DNA of 22,373 nucleotides from assembly GCA_002313415.1 (NCBI GenBank), contig DCBH01000105.1, forward strand, positions 1 to 22,373. The letters run 5' to 3'. The notes under the pieces are model-generated. The model made no database searches, had not been told where the DNA came from, and saw only the letters and a program-made list of their open reading frames with translations. This stretch comes from Flavobacteriales bacterium UBA1112. Lineage in GTDB: Bacteria > Bacteroidota > Bacteroidia > Flavobacteriales_D > Sanyastnellaceae. Below, piece by piece: positions 15,968 through 22,373 of this stretch (position 1 is the first letter of the stretch; each line of letters begins with the position of its first letter). The translations under genes were made by a program, and so were the position numbers.

Positions 15968-17314
15968 ATGTCCAACACTTTGCGAATCAAAAAGGGAGTC
16001 GACATCCGTTTGGCTGGCGAACCCTCCCTCCATTGCGACAATTCACCACATCCCAAGGTGGTCGCAATTCAGCCGACTGATTTTCATGGTTTGACACCAA
16101 AGTTGGTCGTCAAAGAGGGCTCCTCTGTGCAAGTGGGTGACGCCCTGTTCTACGACAAAACATTCACAACAGTCATGTTCGCCAGTCCTGTCTCGGGAAC
16201 AGTCAAAGAGATTGTCCGGGGAGCCAAACGTCGCATCTTGGCCGTGACGGTCGAATCAGACGGTGCAAATACGGCGAGAGATTTTGGACCGTGGAATGGC
16301 GGTGACCGTGAGTCACTCGTTGCACACCTTGCCGCGGGTGGTGTCTTTGGGGCAATGCGTCAGAGGCCTTTTGACGTGCTTGCCAATCCAGCAGATACTC
16401 CCCGAGCCATTTACGTGAGCGGATTCGATTCAGCGCCTCTGGCGGTCGATACAGCTTTGGCGGTGGATGGCAAAATCGAGCATTTGCAGCGTGGAATTGA
16501 CGCCCTTGGGCAGCTGGCAGGATCCGGGGGAGTCCATGTCGGTTTGAGGCAAGGAGACAACACGCTTGCCTCGCTTCAAGGCTGCACCTTAACAAGTTTC
16601 GATGGCCCACATCCATCAGGAAACGTAAGCGTACAAATTCATCACACTGCCCCCATCAACAAAGGAGAGGTGTTGTGGACCATCGGTCTTCAGGATGTCA
16701 TCAATCTCGGCTCATTTCTCCAAACTGGTCGATACAGCGCAGATCGCGTTGTGGCATTGGGAGGTTCTGAGATGGTCAATCCGCGACACGTTCGCACGAT
16801 TGCTGGAAGCCAACTTTGCGACATCGGAGTGGCAGCAAAAGAGGGTGCGCGCATCATCAGTGGCAGTGTTTTGACAGGCATTACGGCAGGAAAAGATGGT
16901 TTTCTCGGCGCATTCTCGACTCAGGTGGTGGCGCTGCCCGAGGGACACGAACCCAAATTTCTCCTGACGGATGGTTGGCTTAGTCCTGGTCTCGACAAAT
17001 TTTCAGTGAGCCGAGCATATCCCACCTGGCTGATGCCGAAAAAAAAGCAGTACACGCTGGATACCAATCAGAATGGAGAGGACCGTGCGTTTGTGGTGAG
17101 TGGACAATATGAAGCTGTGTTCCCTTTTGACATCTATCCTGTCCACCTCATCAAAAGCATCATGGTGAACGACATCGATGCAATGGAGAAGCTGGGCATT
17201 TATGAGGTTGCGCCAGAAGACTTCGCCTTGTGCGAGTTTGTCTGCACATCAAAAATTCCCGTTCAATCGATCGTTCGCGAAGGATTGGATGCCTTAAAAC
17301 TCGAACTCGGTTGA
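15968..17314 (+). CDS. nqrA: Na+-translocating NADH:quinone reductase subunit A
   Basis: The peripheral subunit of Na+-NQR, which oxidises NADH, reduces quinone and pumps Na+ out across the inner membrane. NqrA lies on the cytoplasmic side and is implicated in quinone binding. At 448 residues it has the usual length. The start at 15968 gives the hallmark N-terminus LRIKKGVDIRLAG (residues 5-17), matching the family's IKKGLDLPIAG pattern. A barrel-sandwich (biotinyl-like) module follows, with VKEGSSVQVGDALFYDK and ASPVSGTVKEIV, and the middle and C-terminal domains are intact to the end. An in-frame ATG at 15893 would add 25 residues without family support. A run of eight A encodes Lys at 17039-17046. 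nqrB begins 34 bases downstream, and the operon order is the standard ABCDEF. Confidence 0.96.
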   Translation: MSNTLRIKKGVDIRLAGEPSLHCDNSPHPKVVAIQPTDFHGLTPKLVVKEGSSVQVGDALFYDKTFTTVMFASPVSGTVKEIVRGAKRRILAVTVESDGANTARDFGPWNGGDRESLVAHLAAGGVFGAMRQRPFDVLANPADTPRAIYVSGFDSAPLAVDTALAVDGKIEHLQRGIDALGQLAGSGGVHVGLRQGDNTLASLQGCTLTSFDGPHPSGNVSVQIHHTAPINKGEVLWTIGLQDVINLGSFLQTGRYSADRVVALGGSEMVNPRHVRTIAGSQLCDIGVAAKEGARIISGSVLTGITAGKDGFLGAFSTQVVALPEGHEPKFLLTDGWLSPGLDKFSVSRAYPTWLMPKKKQYTLDTNQNGEDRAFVVSGQYEAVFPFDIYPVHLIKSIMVNDIDAMEKLGIYEVAPEDFALCEFVCTSKIPVQSIVREGLDALKLELG

Positions 17315-17348
17315 TCGCATAGGACAAGAAAGTAAGACCCAGATTTCA

Positions 17349-18566
17349 ATGAAAGCCATTCACAATCTTCTTGAATCAGTCAAGCCTCATTTCGAGGAAG
17401 GCGGAAAATTGTCTTCCCTTTGGGTGGTTTTTGACTCGTTGGAAACCTTCGCCTTCACCCCGGGACATGTCACCCATAGCGGCGCACACATTCGAGATGG
17501 CATTGATTTGAAGCGCACGATGTTTTTGGTCATTGTAGCCATGTTGCCCTGCCTCTTGTTTGGGATGTGGAACATTGGTCATCAGTACCACCTCAGCCTC
17601 GGAACTCCTTCTAGCATCATCGCCAATGTGATGGTAGGTGCTTGGAAGGTCACGCCGCTCATTGTGGTCAGTTACGGGGTGGGTCTTGGGATTGAATTTT
17701 TGTTCGCAGGGATGCGGGGACATAGCATCAATGAAGGTTATTTGGTCTCAGGTATGTTGATTCCTCTCATCATGCCCGTGGATGTTCCGCTGTGGATGGT
17801 GGCCCTGGCTGTGGCCTTTGCTGTGGTGGTTGCGAAGGAAGTCTTTGGGGGCACGGGCATGAACATCTTGAATGTGGCGTTGACGGCACGGGCTTTTTTG
17901 TTCTTTGCTTATCCCAAACAATTGAGTGGTGAGATTTGGATTCATGACGTTGCGACAAGCAAGGCGGGGGGGCTTTTGGTAGATGGATATACAGGGGCGA
18001 CAGCTTTGGGTCATTTGGCGGGAACCGTGGGAATGGCGGCATCGGAGGCGAGTTCAACGACGATGTCTTTGTTCGAGCAGGGGGGTATGTTTTCTCTTGG
18101 CAACTGCTTTCTAGGTTTGATTCCTGGTTCTGTTGGCGAAACGTCAGCACTTGCATGCTTGCTTGGTGCGGCGATGCTCATTTGGACGGGAATAGGGAGT
18201 TGGAGGATCATAGGGTCTTTCCTCGCAGGCGGACTTGTGATGGGTTTCTTGTTTAACCTGATTGGAGCGAATGCTTACATGACCATCAGCCCTGTCCATC
18301 AAGTCGTGATGGGGGGATTCATGTTTGGAATGGTCTTCATGGCCACAGACCCGGTCAGTGCGGCGCAAACGAATCGCGGTAAACTGTGGTATGGGTTTTT
18401 TGGTGGCTTGTTCAGCATCATGATTCGTGTGTTTAATCCCGCATATCCCGAGGGAGTGATGATGGCCATTCTTTTCATGAATGTGATGGCGCCGCTGATT
18501 GATCACTACGTCATCGAAGCGAACATTAAGCGTCGTGAAAAGCGTCTCACCCCCGTTGCAGCGTAA
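17349..18566 (+). CDS. nqrB: Na+-translocating NADH:quinone reductase subunit B
   Basis: The largest membrane subunit of Na+-NQR; it carries covalent FMN and riboflavin and forms much of the Na+ pathway. The 405-residue protein has about ten hydrophobic helices. The flavinylation motif DGYTGATAL (residues 212-220) places FMN on T218, equivalent to the Vibrio NqrB threonine, with Thr instead of the usual Ser at position 215. Other family signatures are GSVGETSALACLLGAAML (260-277), FMATDPVSA (330-338) and NPAYPEGVM (363-371). Like other NqrB proteins it starts with a cytoplasmic segment of about 55 residues before the first helix. ATG at 17349 is the only sensible start. It is 34 bases after nqrA and 30 before nqrC. 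The neighbouring apbE encodes the enzyme that would attach its FMN. Confidence 0.97.
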   Translation: MKAIHNLLESVKPHFEEGGKLSSLWVVFDSLETFAFTPGHVTHSGAHIRDGIDLKRTMFLVIVAMLPCLLFGMWNIGHQYHLSLGTPSSIIANVMVGAWKVTPLIVVSYGVGLGIEFLFAGMRGHSINEGYLVSGMLIPLIMPVDVPLWMVALAVAFAVVVAKEVFGGTGMNILNVALTARAFLFFAYPKQLSGEIWIHDVATSKAGGLLVDGYTGATALGHLAGTVGMAASEASSTTMSLFEQGGMFSLGNCFLGLIPGSVGETSALACLLGAAMLIWTGIGSWRIIGSFLAGGLVMGFLFNLIGANAYMTISPVHQVVMGGFMFGMVFMATDPVSAAQTNRGKLWYGFFGGLFSIMIRVFNPAYPEGVMMAILFMNVMAPLIDHYVIEANIKRREKRLTPVAA

Positions 18567-18596
18567 CTTTCAGCACCGACAATCAAGACAAGGTCC

Positions 18597-19367
18597 ATGG
18601 CAATCAACAAAAACGGAACTGGTTACACGTTCGGCTTTGCCATCGTGATGGTGGTAGTCGTGGGGGCAGCTCTTGCCACAACAGCGATGTCTCTCAAGCC
18701 ACTGCAACAGGCCAATGCCGCAGACAAGAAAATGATGGACATCTTGGGCGCCATCAAAGTTGACTCGCAACGGGACAACGCCAAACAATTGTTTGCGGAG
18801 TATGTCATTTCGCGCACAGGGATCAATTCCAGCGGCCAGCAAGTGGTATTGAAGCAAGGGGAGGTCGAAGCGACGGACGCTGATGACCCGTTCAACATTG
18901 ACATCAAAAAGGATTATCGCTCTCACAAACCAGCCAAGGGTGACCTTTCATGGAGCAATGCAGATGACTTGACATTCCCTGTCTTTGAGTGTCAAAAAGA
19001 AGGCCAGACATACTACGTCGTTCCGATGGTGGGCTCAGGACTTTGGGGCCCGATCTGGGGCTATGTTGCCTTGGAAGGCGACATGCAAACCATCTATGGG
19101 GCCAAGTTTGACCACAAGACGGAAACACCAGGTCTCGGTGCTGAGATTAAGGAGGATTTTTTTACGGTCAAGTTTGAGGGCAAGTCGCTCGCGGATGTGG
19201 GACCAACCTACTTCGAAGTCCTGAAAGGTGGGGCTGTAACTGATGAGCACAGCGTCGACGGAATTACAGGCGGAACGATTACGTCAAAAGGAGTTGACGA
19301 GATGCTGAATCGCACCATGGGCATCTACTTGAAGTACTTTCACAACGAACAGCGCGCGCAGAAATGA
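18597..19367 (+). CDS. nqrC: Na+-translocating NADH:quinone reductase subunit C
   Basis: A subunit with one N-terminal membrane helix (residues about 11-32) and a periplasmic FMN-binding domain that carries the second covalent FMN of Na+-NQR. The 256-residue length fits the family. The FMN_bind domain shows GSGLWGPIWGYVAL (146-159), the KTETPGLGAE segment (174-183) and the flavin-attachment motif DGITGGTITS (221-230), with T227 as the expected FMN-linked residue. This motif has Gly at 226 where the consensus D-x-x-[ST]-G-A-[ST] has Ala. ATG at 18597 is 30 bases after the nqrB stop. The nqrC stop overlaps the nqrD start (ATGA), indicating coupled translation. Electron flow is expected from NqrF through NqrD/E iron-sulfur to NqrC, then NqrB. 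Confidence 0.96.
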   Translation: MAINKNGTGYTFGFAIVMVVVVGAALATTAMSLKPLQQANAADKKMMDILGAIKVDSQRDNAKQLFAEYVISRTGINSSGQQVVLKQGEVEATDADDPFNIDIKKDYRSHKPAKGDLSWSNADDLTFPVFECQKEGQTYYVVPMVGSGLWGPIWGYVALEGDMQTIYGAKFDHKTETPGLGAEIKEDFFTVKFEGKSLADVGPTYFEVLKGGAVTDEHSVDGITGGTITSKGVDEMLNRTMGIYLKYFHNEQRAQK

Positions 19368-20059
19368 GTACAGATACGAATACTGCGGTTCAAACCAAGC
19401 GTGAAAGCTTGTTCAGTAAAAAAAATCGCAAGCTCCTGAAAGATCCTCTGGACGACAGCAACCCCATCACGGTGCAAGTGTTGGGAATTTGCTCTGCGCT
19501 GGCGATTACCGTGCAACTCCAGCAGGCGGTCATCATGAGCCTCTCGGTCCTTTTTGTGATGATTGGTGGCAACGTCATCATTTCATTGCTCCGAAACTTG
19601 GTCCCCGATCGAATTCGAATCATCGTACAACTCGTCGTGGTTGCCTCACTTGTCATCATTGTAGACCAAGTGTTGAAAGCGTTTCAACCAGACATCAGCG
19701 AGAAACTTTCGGTTTTTGTGGGTTTGATCATTACCAATTGCATCATCATGGGGCGTCTTGAGGCCTTCGCACTTGGCAACAAACCAGGGCCGTCTTTGCT
19801 CGACGCCATTGGCAACGCAATGGGTTATGCTTGGATTCTCCTCGCGGTATCAGTCGTTCGCGAAATTTTTGGAAGTGGTGCCATCTCACTCCCCGGCATG
19901 GGGCAGGTGAAGTTTTTACCTACGAGCTGGTTCATTTCGGAAGGAGGTTTTTACGAAAACAACAACCTGATGATTCTGCCACCCATGGCACTCATCACGG
20001 TAGGTATCATCATTTGGATTCAACGCAGTCGCAACGAAGCGCTGATTGAAGAAAATTAA
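19364..20059 (+). CDS. nqrD: Na+-translocating NADH:quinone reductase subunit D
   Basis: A six-helix integral membrane subunit that with NqrE forms an inverted-repeat pair holding an intramembrane [2Fe-2S] cluster. The 231-residue product has the family helices and the ITNCIIMGRLEAFA motif (residues 123-136). C43 (in LGICSALA) and C126 correspond to the two cluster cysteines of this subunit. The N-terminal soluble tail of about 30 residues is somewhat longer than in Vibrio NqrD and contains an eight-A run (19418-19425) encoding Lys-Lys-Asn. The start ATG overlaps the nqrC stop. NqrD/E are homologous to RnfE/RnfA, but the presence of nqrA and nqrF in the operon makes this Nqr. nqrE starts 4 bases after the stop. 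Confidence 0.95.
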   Translation: MSTDTNTAVQTKRESLFSKKNRKLLKDPLDDSNPITVQVLGICSALAITVQLQQAVIMSLSVLFVMIGGNVIISLLRNLVPDRIRIIVQLVVVASLVIIVDQVLKAFQPDISEKLSVFVGLIITNCIIMGRLEAFALGNKPGPSLLDAIGNAMGYAWILLAVSVVREIFGSGAISLPGMGQVKFLPTSWFISEGGFYENNNLMILPPMALITVGIIIWIQRSRNEALIEEN

Positions 20060-20063
20060 GGTC

Positions 20064-20678
20064 ATGGAATACCTCAGCATTTTCGTGAAAGGCATCTTCA
20101 TCGAGAACATGATCTTTGCCTATTTCTTAGGAATGTGTTCCTACCTCGCGGTTTCCAAAACCGTGAAGACGGCCAACGGCCTCGGGCTTGCTGTCATTTT
20201 CGTTCTAGGCATCACCGTTCCCATCAATTACCTTCTCGAGAATCATGTGCTGAAGGAAGGTGCTTTGAATTGGCTTAGCCCCAATTTTGTCAATGTTGAC
20301 CTGAGTTTCCTCAGTTTCATCATGTTCATTGCGGTGATTGCGTCGATGGTTCAATTGGTAGAAATGATTGTCGAAAAATTTGCCCCGGCACTGTATGGAG
20401 CACTGGGGATATTCTTGCCTTTGATCGCAGTAAACTGCTCCATCTTGGGCGGTGCACTCTTCATGCAAGACCGACAGTATCCAAGCATTGGTGAGGCGAC
20501 CATTTTTGGTTTGGGAAGTGGCGTAGGTTGGTGGCTTGCGATCGTCGCCATTGCCGCAATTCGTGAAAAAATTCGGTATTCACATGTGCCTGCTCCACTG
20601 AGGGGGTTGGGCATTACTTTCATCATCACTGGGCTCATGGGCATTGCATTCATGAGCTTCATGGGAATTGAAATCTAA
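20064..20678 (+). CDS. nqrE: Na+-translocating NADH:quinone reductase subunit E
   Basis: The membrane partner of NqrD; its two cysteines complete the intramembrane [2Fe-2S] site. The 204-residue protein begins MEYLSIFVKGIFIENMIFAY, the standard NqrE N-terminus, and has C25 (FLGMCSYLAVS) and C125 (LIAVNCSILGGALFM) in the expected helices, plus GITVPINYLLENHVL (49-63). The start at 20064 is preferred: a TTG at 20046 would add six residues and overlap nqrD. It lies 4 bases after nqrD and 9 bases before nqrF, consistent with one polycistronic message. Confidence 0.96.
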   Translation: MEYLSIFVKGIFIENMIFAYFLGMCSYLAVSKTVKTANGLGLAVIFVLGITVPINYLLENHVLKEGALNWLSPNFVNVDLSFLSFIMFIAVIASMVQLVEMIVEKFAPALYGALGIFLPLIAVNCSILGGALFMQDRQYPSIGEATIFGLGSGVGWWLAIVAIAAIREKIRYSHVPAPLRGLGITFIITGLMGIAFMSFMGIEI

Positions 20679-20687
20679 TCAGATACA

Positions 20688-21983
20688 ATGATTACAACGC
20701 TGATTCTGACCATCGCTTTCTTTCTCACAGTCATCTTGATGCTTGTGAGTTTGCTTTTGTTTGTGAAGGCAAAACTGTCTCCTGCAGGTAAGCTCAAAAT
20801 CACCATCAATGGTGAGCAAACATTGGAAGTAGACGGAGGTTCGACCCTTCTGACGACCTTGGGCAACAGCGGTGTGTTTTTGCCTTCCGCTTGTGGCGGT
20901 GGCGGCACGTGTGTGCAGTGCAAGTGTCAAGTGAATGTCGGGGGCGGTTCAATTCTTCCCACAGAAACTCCCCATTTCTCCCGTAGGGAGGTTGCGGACA
21001 ACTGGCGTCTTGGTTGCCAGGTGAAGGTGAAGGAAGACATGGACATCCAGGTACCTGAGGAGGTGTTCGGCATCAAGAAGTGGGAGTGCGAAGTGGTTTC
21101 CAATTACAATGTGGCATCCTTCATTAAGGAATTTGTGGTTCGTTTGCCCGAAGGGGAAACCCTCGACTTTGAGGCTGGCGGATACATTCAAGTGGACGTA
21201 CCAAGCGTGACAGTGGATTACAAAGACGTCGACATCACTGCTCACCCCGAACAACACGCTGACCCCAACACGTTTCAATCAGAGTGGGATAAGTTTGGCT
21301 TGTGGGACCTCAAAATGGTCAACGATGAGCCGATCGTCCGTGCGTATTCAATGGCCAACCACCCGGCTGAAGGCAACATTGTGATGTTGAACATTCGCAT
21401 TGCCACTCCACCTTGGGATCGCGCTAGAAATGGTTGGATGCAGGTGAATCCAGGGATATGCTCTTCGTTTGTGTTTGCCCAAAAACCAGGAGACAAAGTC
21501 ACCATTTCAGGACCGTACGGAGAGTTTTTCATCAAAGAGACAGATGCAGAGATGGTTTACATTGGCGGAGGTGCCGGTATGGCTCCGATGCGTTCGCATT
21601 TGTTTCATCTGTTTCATACGCTAAAAACGGGACGTGAAGTCACCTTCTTTTATGGAGGTAGGTCCAAGAGGGAGTTGTTTTATGTGGAAGATTTTAGAGC
21701 AATTGAAAAGGAATTTGACAACTTCACGTTTCACCTTGTCCTTTCAGAGCCTTCAGAGGAAGACAATTGGAAAGAGAAGAAAGACATGAACGATGAAGGC
21801 GATGGCTTCCTAGGCTTTGTGCACAATGCGGTCATTGATCATCACCTGAAAGACCACGAAGCTCCAGAGGACATTGAATTTTATTTCTGTGGTCCCCCAA
21901 TGATGAACCAAGCCGTACTCAAGATGTGTGATGACTGGGGTGTCCCTCCTGAAAACGTGAGCTTTGACGACTTTGGCGGCTAA
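20688..21983 (+). CDS. nqrF: Na+-translocating NADH:quinone reductase subunit F
   Basis: The NADH-oxidising entry subunit of Na+-NQR, anchored by one N-terminal helix (residues about 3-26). A ferredoxin-like domain follows with a [2Fe-2S] cluster on C69, C75, C78 and C110 (ACGGGGTCVQCKC at 68-80). Next comes a ferredoxin-NADP reductase-type module with the FAD-binding RAYSMAN (218-224), the NADH-binding GGGAGMAP (293-300) and CGPPMM (401-406), ending in SFDDFGG, a typical NqrF C-terminus. At 431 residues it is a little longer than Vibrio NqrF (about 407). ATG at 20688 follows nqrE by 9 bases. The apbE start is 25 bases after the stop, keeping the cofactor-attachment gene in the same transcription unit. 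Confidence 0.97.
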   Translation: MITTLILTIAFFLTVILMLVSLLLFVKAKLSPAGKLKITINGEQTLEVDGGSTLLTTLGNSGVFLPSACGGGGTCVQCKCQVNVGGGSILPTETPHFSRREVADNWRLGCQVKVKEDMDIQVPEEVFGIKKWECEVVSNYNVASFIKEFVVRLPEGETLDFEAGGYIQVDVPSVTVDYKDVDITAHPEQHADPNTFQSEWDKFGLWDLKMVNDEPIVRAYSMANHPAEGNIVMLNIRIATPPWDRARNGWMQVNPGICSSFVFAQKPGDKVTISGPYGEFFIKETDAEMVYIGGGAGMAPMRSHLFHLFHTLKTGREVTFFYGGRSKRELFYVEDFRAIEKEFDNFTFHLVLSEPSEEDNWKEKKDMNDEGDGFLGFVHNAVIDHHLKDHEAPEDIEFYFCGPPMMNQAVLKMCDDWGVPPENVSFDDFGG

Positions 21984-22008
21984 GCTGGTCAAGTCTGGTA
22001 TTGATCAA

Positions 22009-22373
22009 ATGACAAAGGTTCTTGCAATTGCGGGGGCCTTTGTTGCCTTGGGATGCGGTGGTGGCATGCCAGAATCGGGGAAGGGGAAAGAATGGATTCA
22101 CCAGGGGTATGCGCAGGGTACCACGTACACCATCAAATACATCGCACCCGATTCTGTGCCACAGGCCAAAATTGATGCAGCCCTCGAGGAAGTGGACATT
22201 GAGATGAATGCATGGCGTGCTGAATCGGCACTGTCTCGGTTCAACGCGTTTTCCCGTACAGACACTGTCTTTGAATTGGATGATGAAGCTGGTGTATGGT
22301 CCTTGTTATGGGACATCTCATCAGATGTCCATCGGGAATCTTACGGTGCATTTGATGTTGCCATTGCGCCACT
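22009..22373 (+). CDS. apbE: FAD:protein FMN transferase, N-terminal part (3' end outside window)
   Basis: The first 121 codons of a flavin transferase that uses FAD to attach FMN to threonines of NqrB and NqrC. The frame is open from ATG 22009 to the window end. The N-terminus is a short hydrophobic signal followed by ALGC with Cys at residue 16, a plausible but imperfect lipobox, so the protein is probably a lipoprotein facing the periplasm. ApbE signatures visible are GTTYTIKY (37-44), EVDIEMNAWRAESALSRFNA (61-80) and the start of GAFDVAIAP (113-121), where the family usually has G-x-F-D-x-T-x-x-P. The gene is 25 bases after nqrF, the usual nqr-apbE linkage in many bacteria. Most of the catalytic domain lies beyond the window. 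Confidence 0.9.
   Translation, partial: MTKVLAIAGAFVALGCGGGMPESGKGKEWIHQGYAQGTTYTIKYIAPDSVPQAKIDAALEEVDIEMNAWRAESALSRFNAFSRTDTVFELDDEAGVWSLLWDISSDVHRESYGAFDVAIAP

Noticed and set aside
19364..20678. An Rnf complex instead of Na+-NQR
   Set aside because: The D and E subunits are homologous to RnfE and RnfA, but nqrA and a typical nqrF with ferredoxin and reductase domains are present and RnfB/RnfC are absent.
22001..22008. The TTGATCAA palindrome just before the apbE start as an operator
   Set aside because: It is only eight bases, such sites are frequent by chance, and the gene appears to be within the nqr transcription unit.

Overview
This window is ordinary chromosomal DNA of a Bacteroidota bacterium, most likely a free-living, marine-type member of the Flavobacteriales or a nearby order. 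The evidence is a type IX secretion system (T9SS) plug protein, a surface protein with a type B T9SS sorting domain, a TonB-dependent receptor paired with a carboxypeptidase-like regulatory-domain protein, and a complete Na+-translocating NADH:quinone reductase operon, which suggests a sodium-rich habitat. Base composition is about half GC. Genes are very densely packed: no gap between genes exceeds about 121 bases, and I see no rRNA, tRNA, CRISPR array, insertion sequence or prophage.

Layout. (1) Bases 1-4836, plus strand: the 3' part of a topoisomerase IV/gyrase-type A subunit, then mgsA (methylglyoxal synthase), prmC (release-factor glutamine methyltransferase) and ligA (NAD-dependent DNA ligase). 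mgsA and prmC share an ATGA overlap, and prmC and ligA are 4 bases apart. (2) Bases 4830-7832: two divergent secreted-protein genes with start codons only 18 bases apart. One encodes an L-type-lectin-like protein with a type B T9SS domain (minus). The other encodes an unrecognised exported protein with a possible degenerate type A T9SS tail (plus). (3) Bases 7848-15846, minus strand, in transcription order: T9SS plug protein (DUF5103), short-chain dehydrogenase, family-4 glycosyltransferase, prfC (RF3), a small exported regulatory-domain protein, and a TonB-dependent receptor. Gaps are 12-22 bases and the last pair overlaps ATGA. (4) Bases 15968-22373, plus strand: nqrABCDEF followed by the start of apbE, whose product attaches FMN to NqrB and NqrC.

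How the genes work together. The nqr-apbE block is a self-contained module: six subunits of a sodium-pumping respiratory complex plus its flavin-attachment enzyme. The TonB receptor and its upstream partner look like a co-translated outer-membrane uptake unit without a SusD, so the substrate is unknown. The T9SS plug protein belongs to the export machinery that would deliver surface proteins such as the lectin-like one. prmC and prfC both act in translation termination but lie in different clusters.

I found no clear sign of an undescribed multi-gene system. The points most worth checking are a nested stop/start arrangement in an AT-rich patch at the glycosyltransferase start, an eight-T homopolymer in the signal-peptide region of an exported protein, the tightly divergent secreted pair, the regulatory-domain/TonB receptor pair, and a variant flavinylation motif in NqrC.
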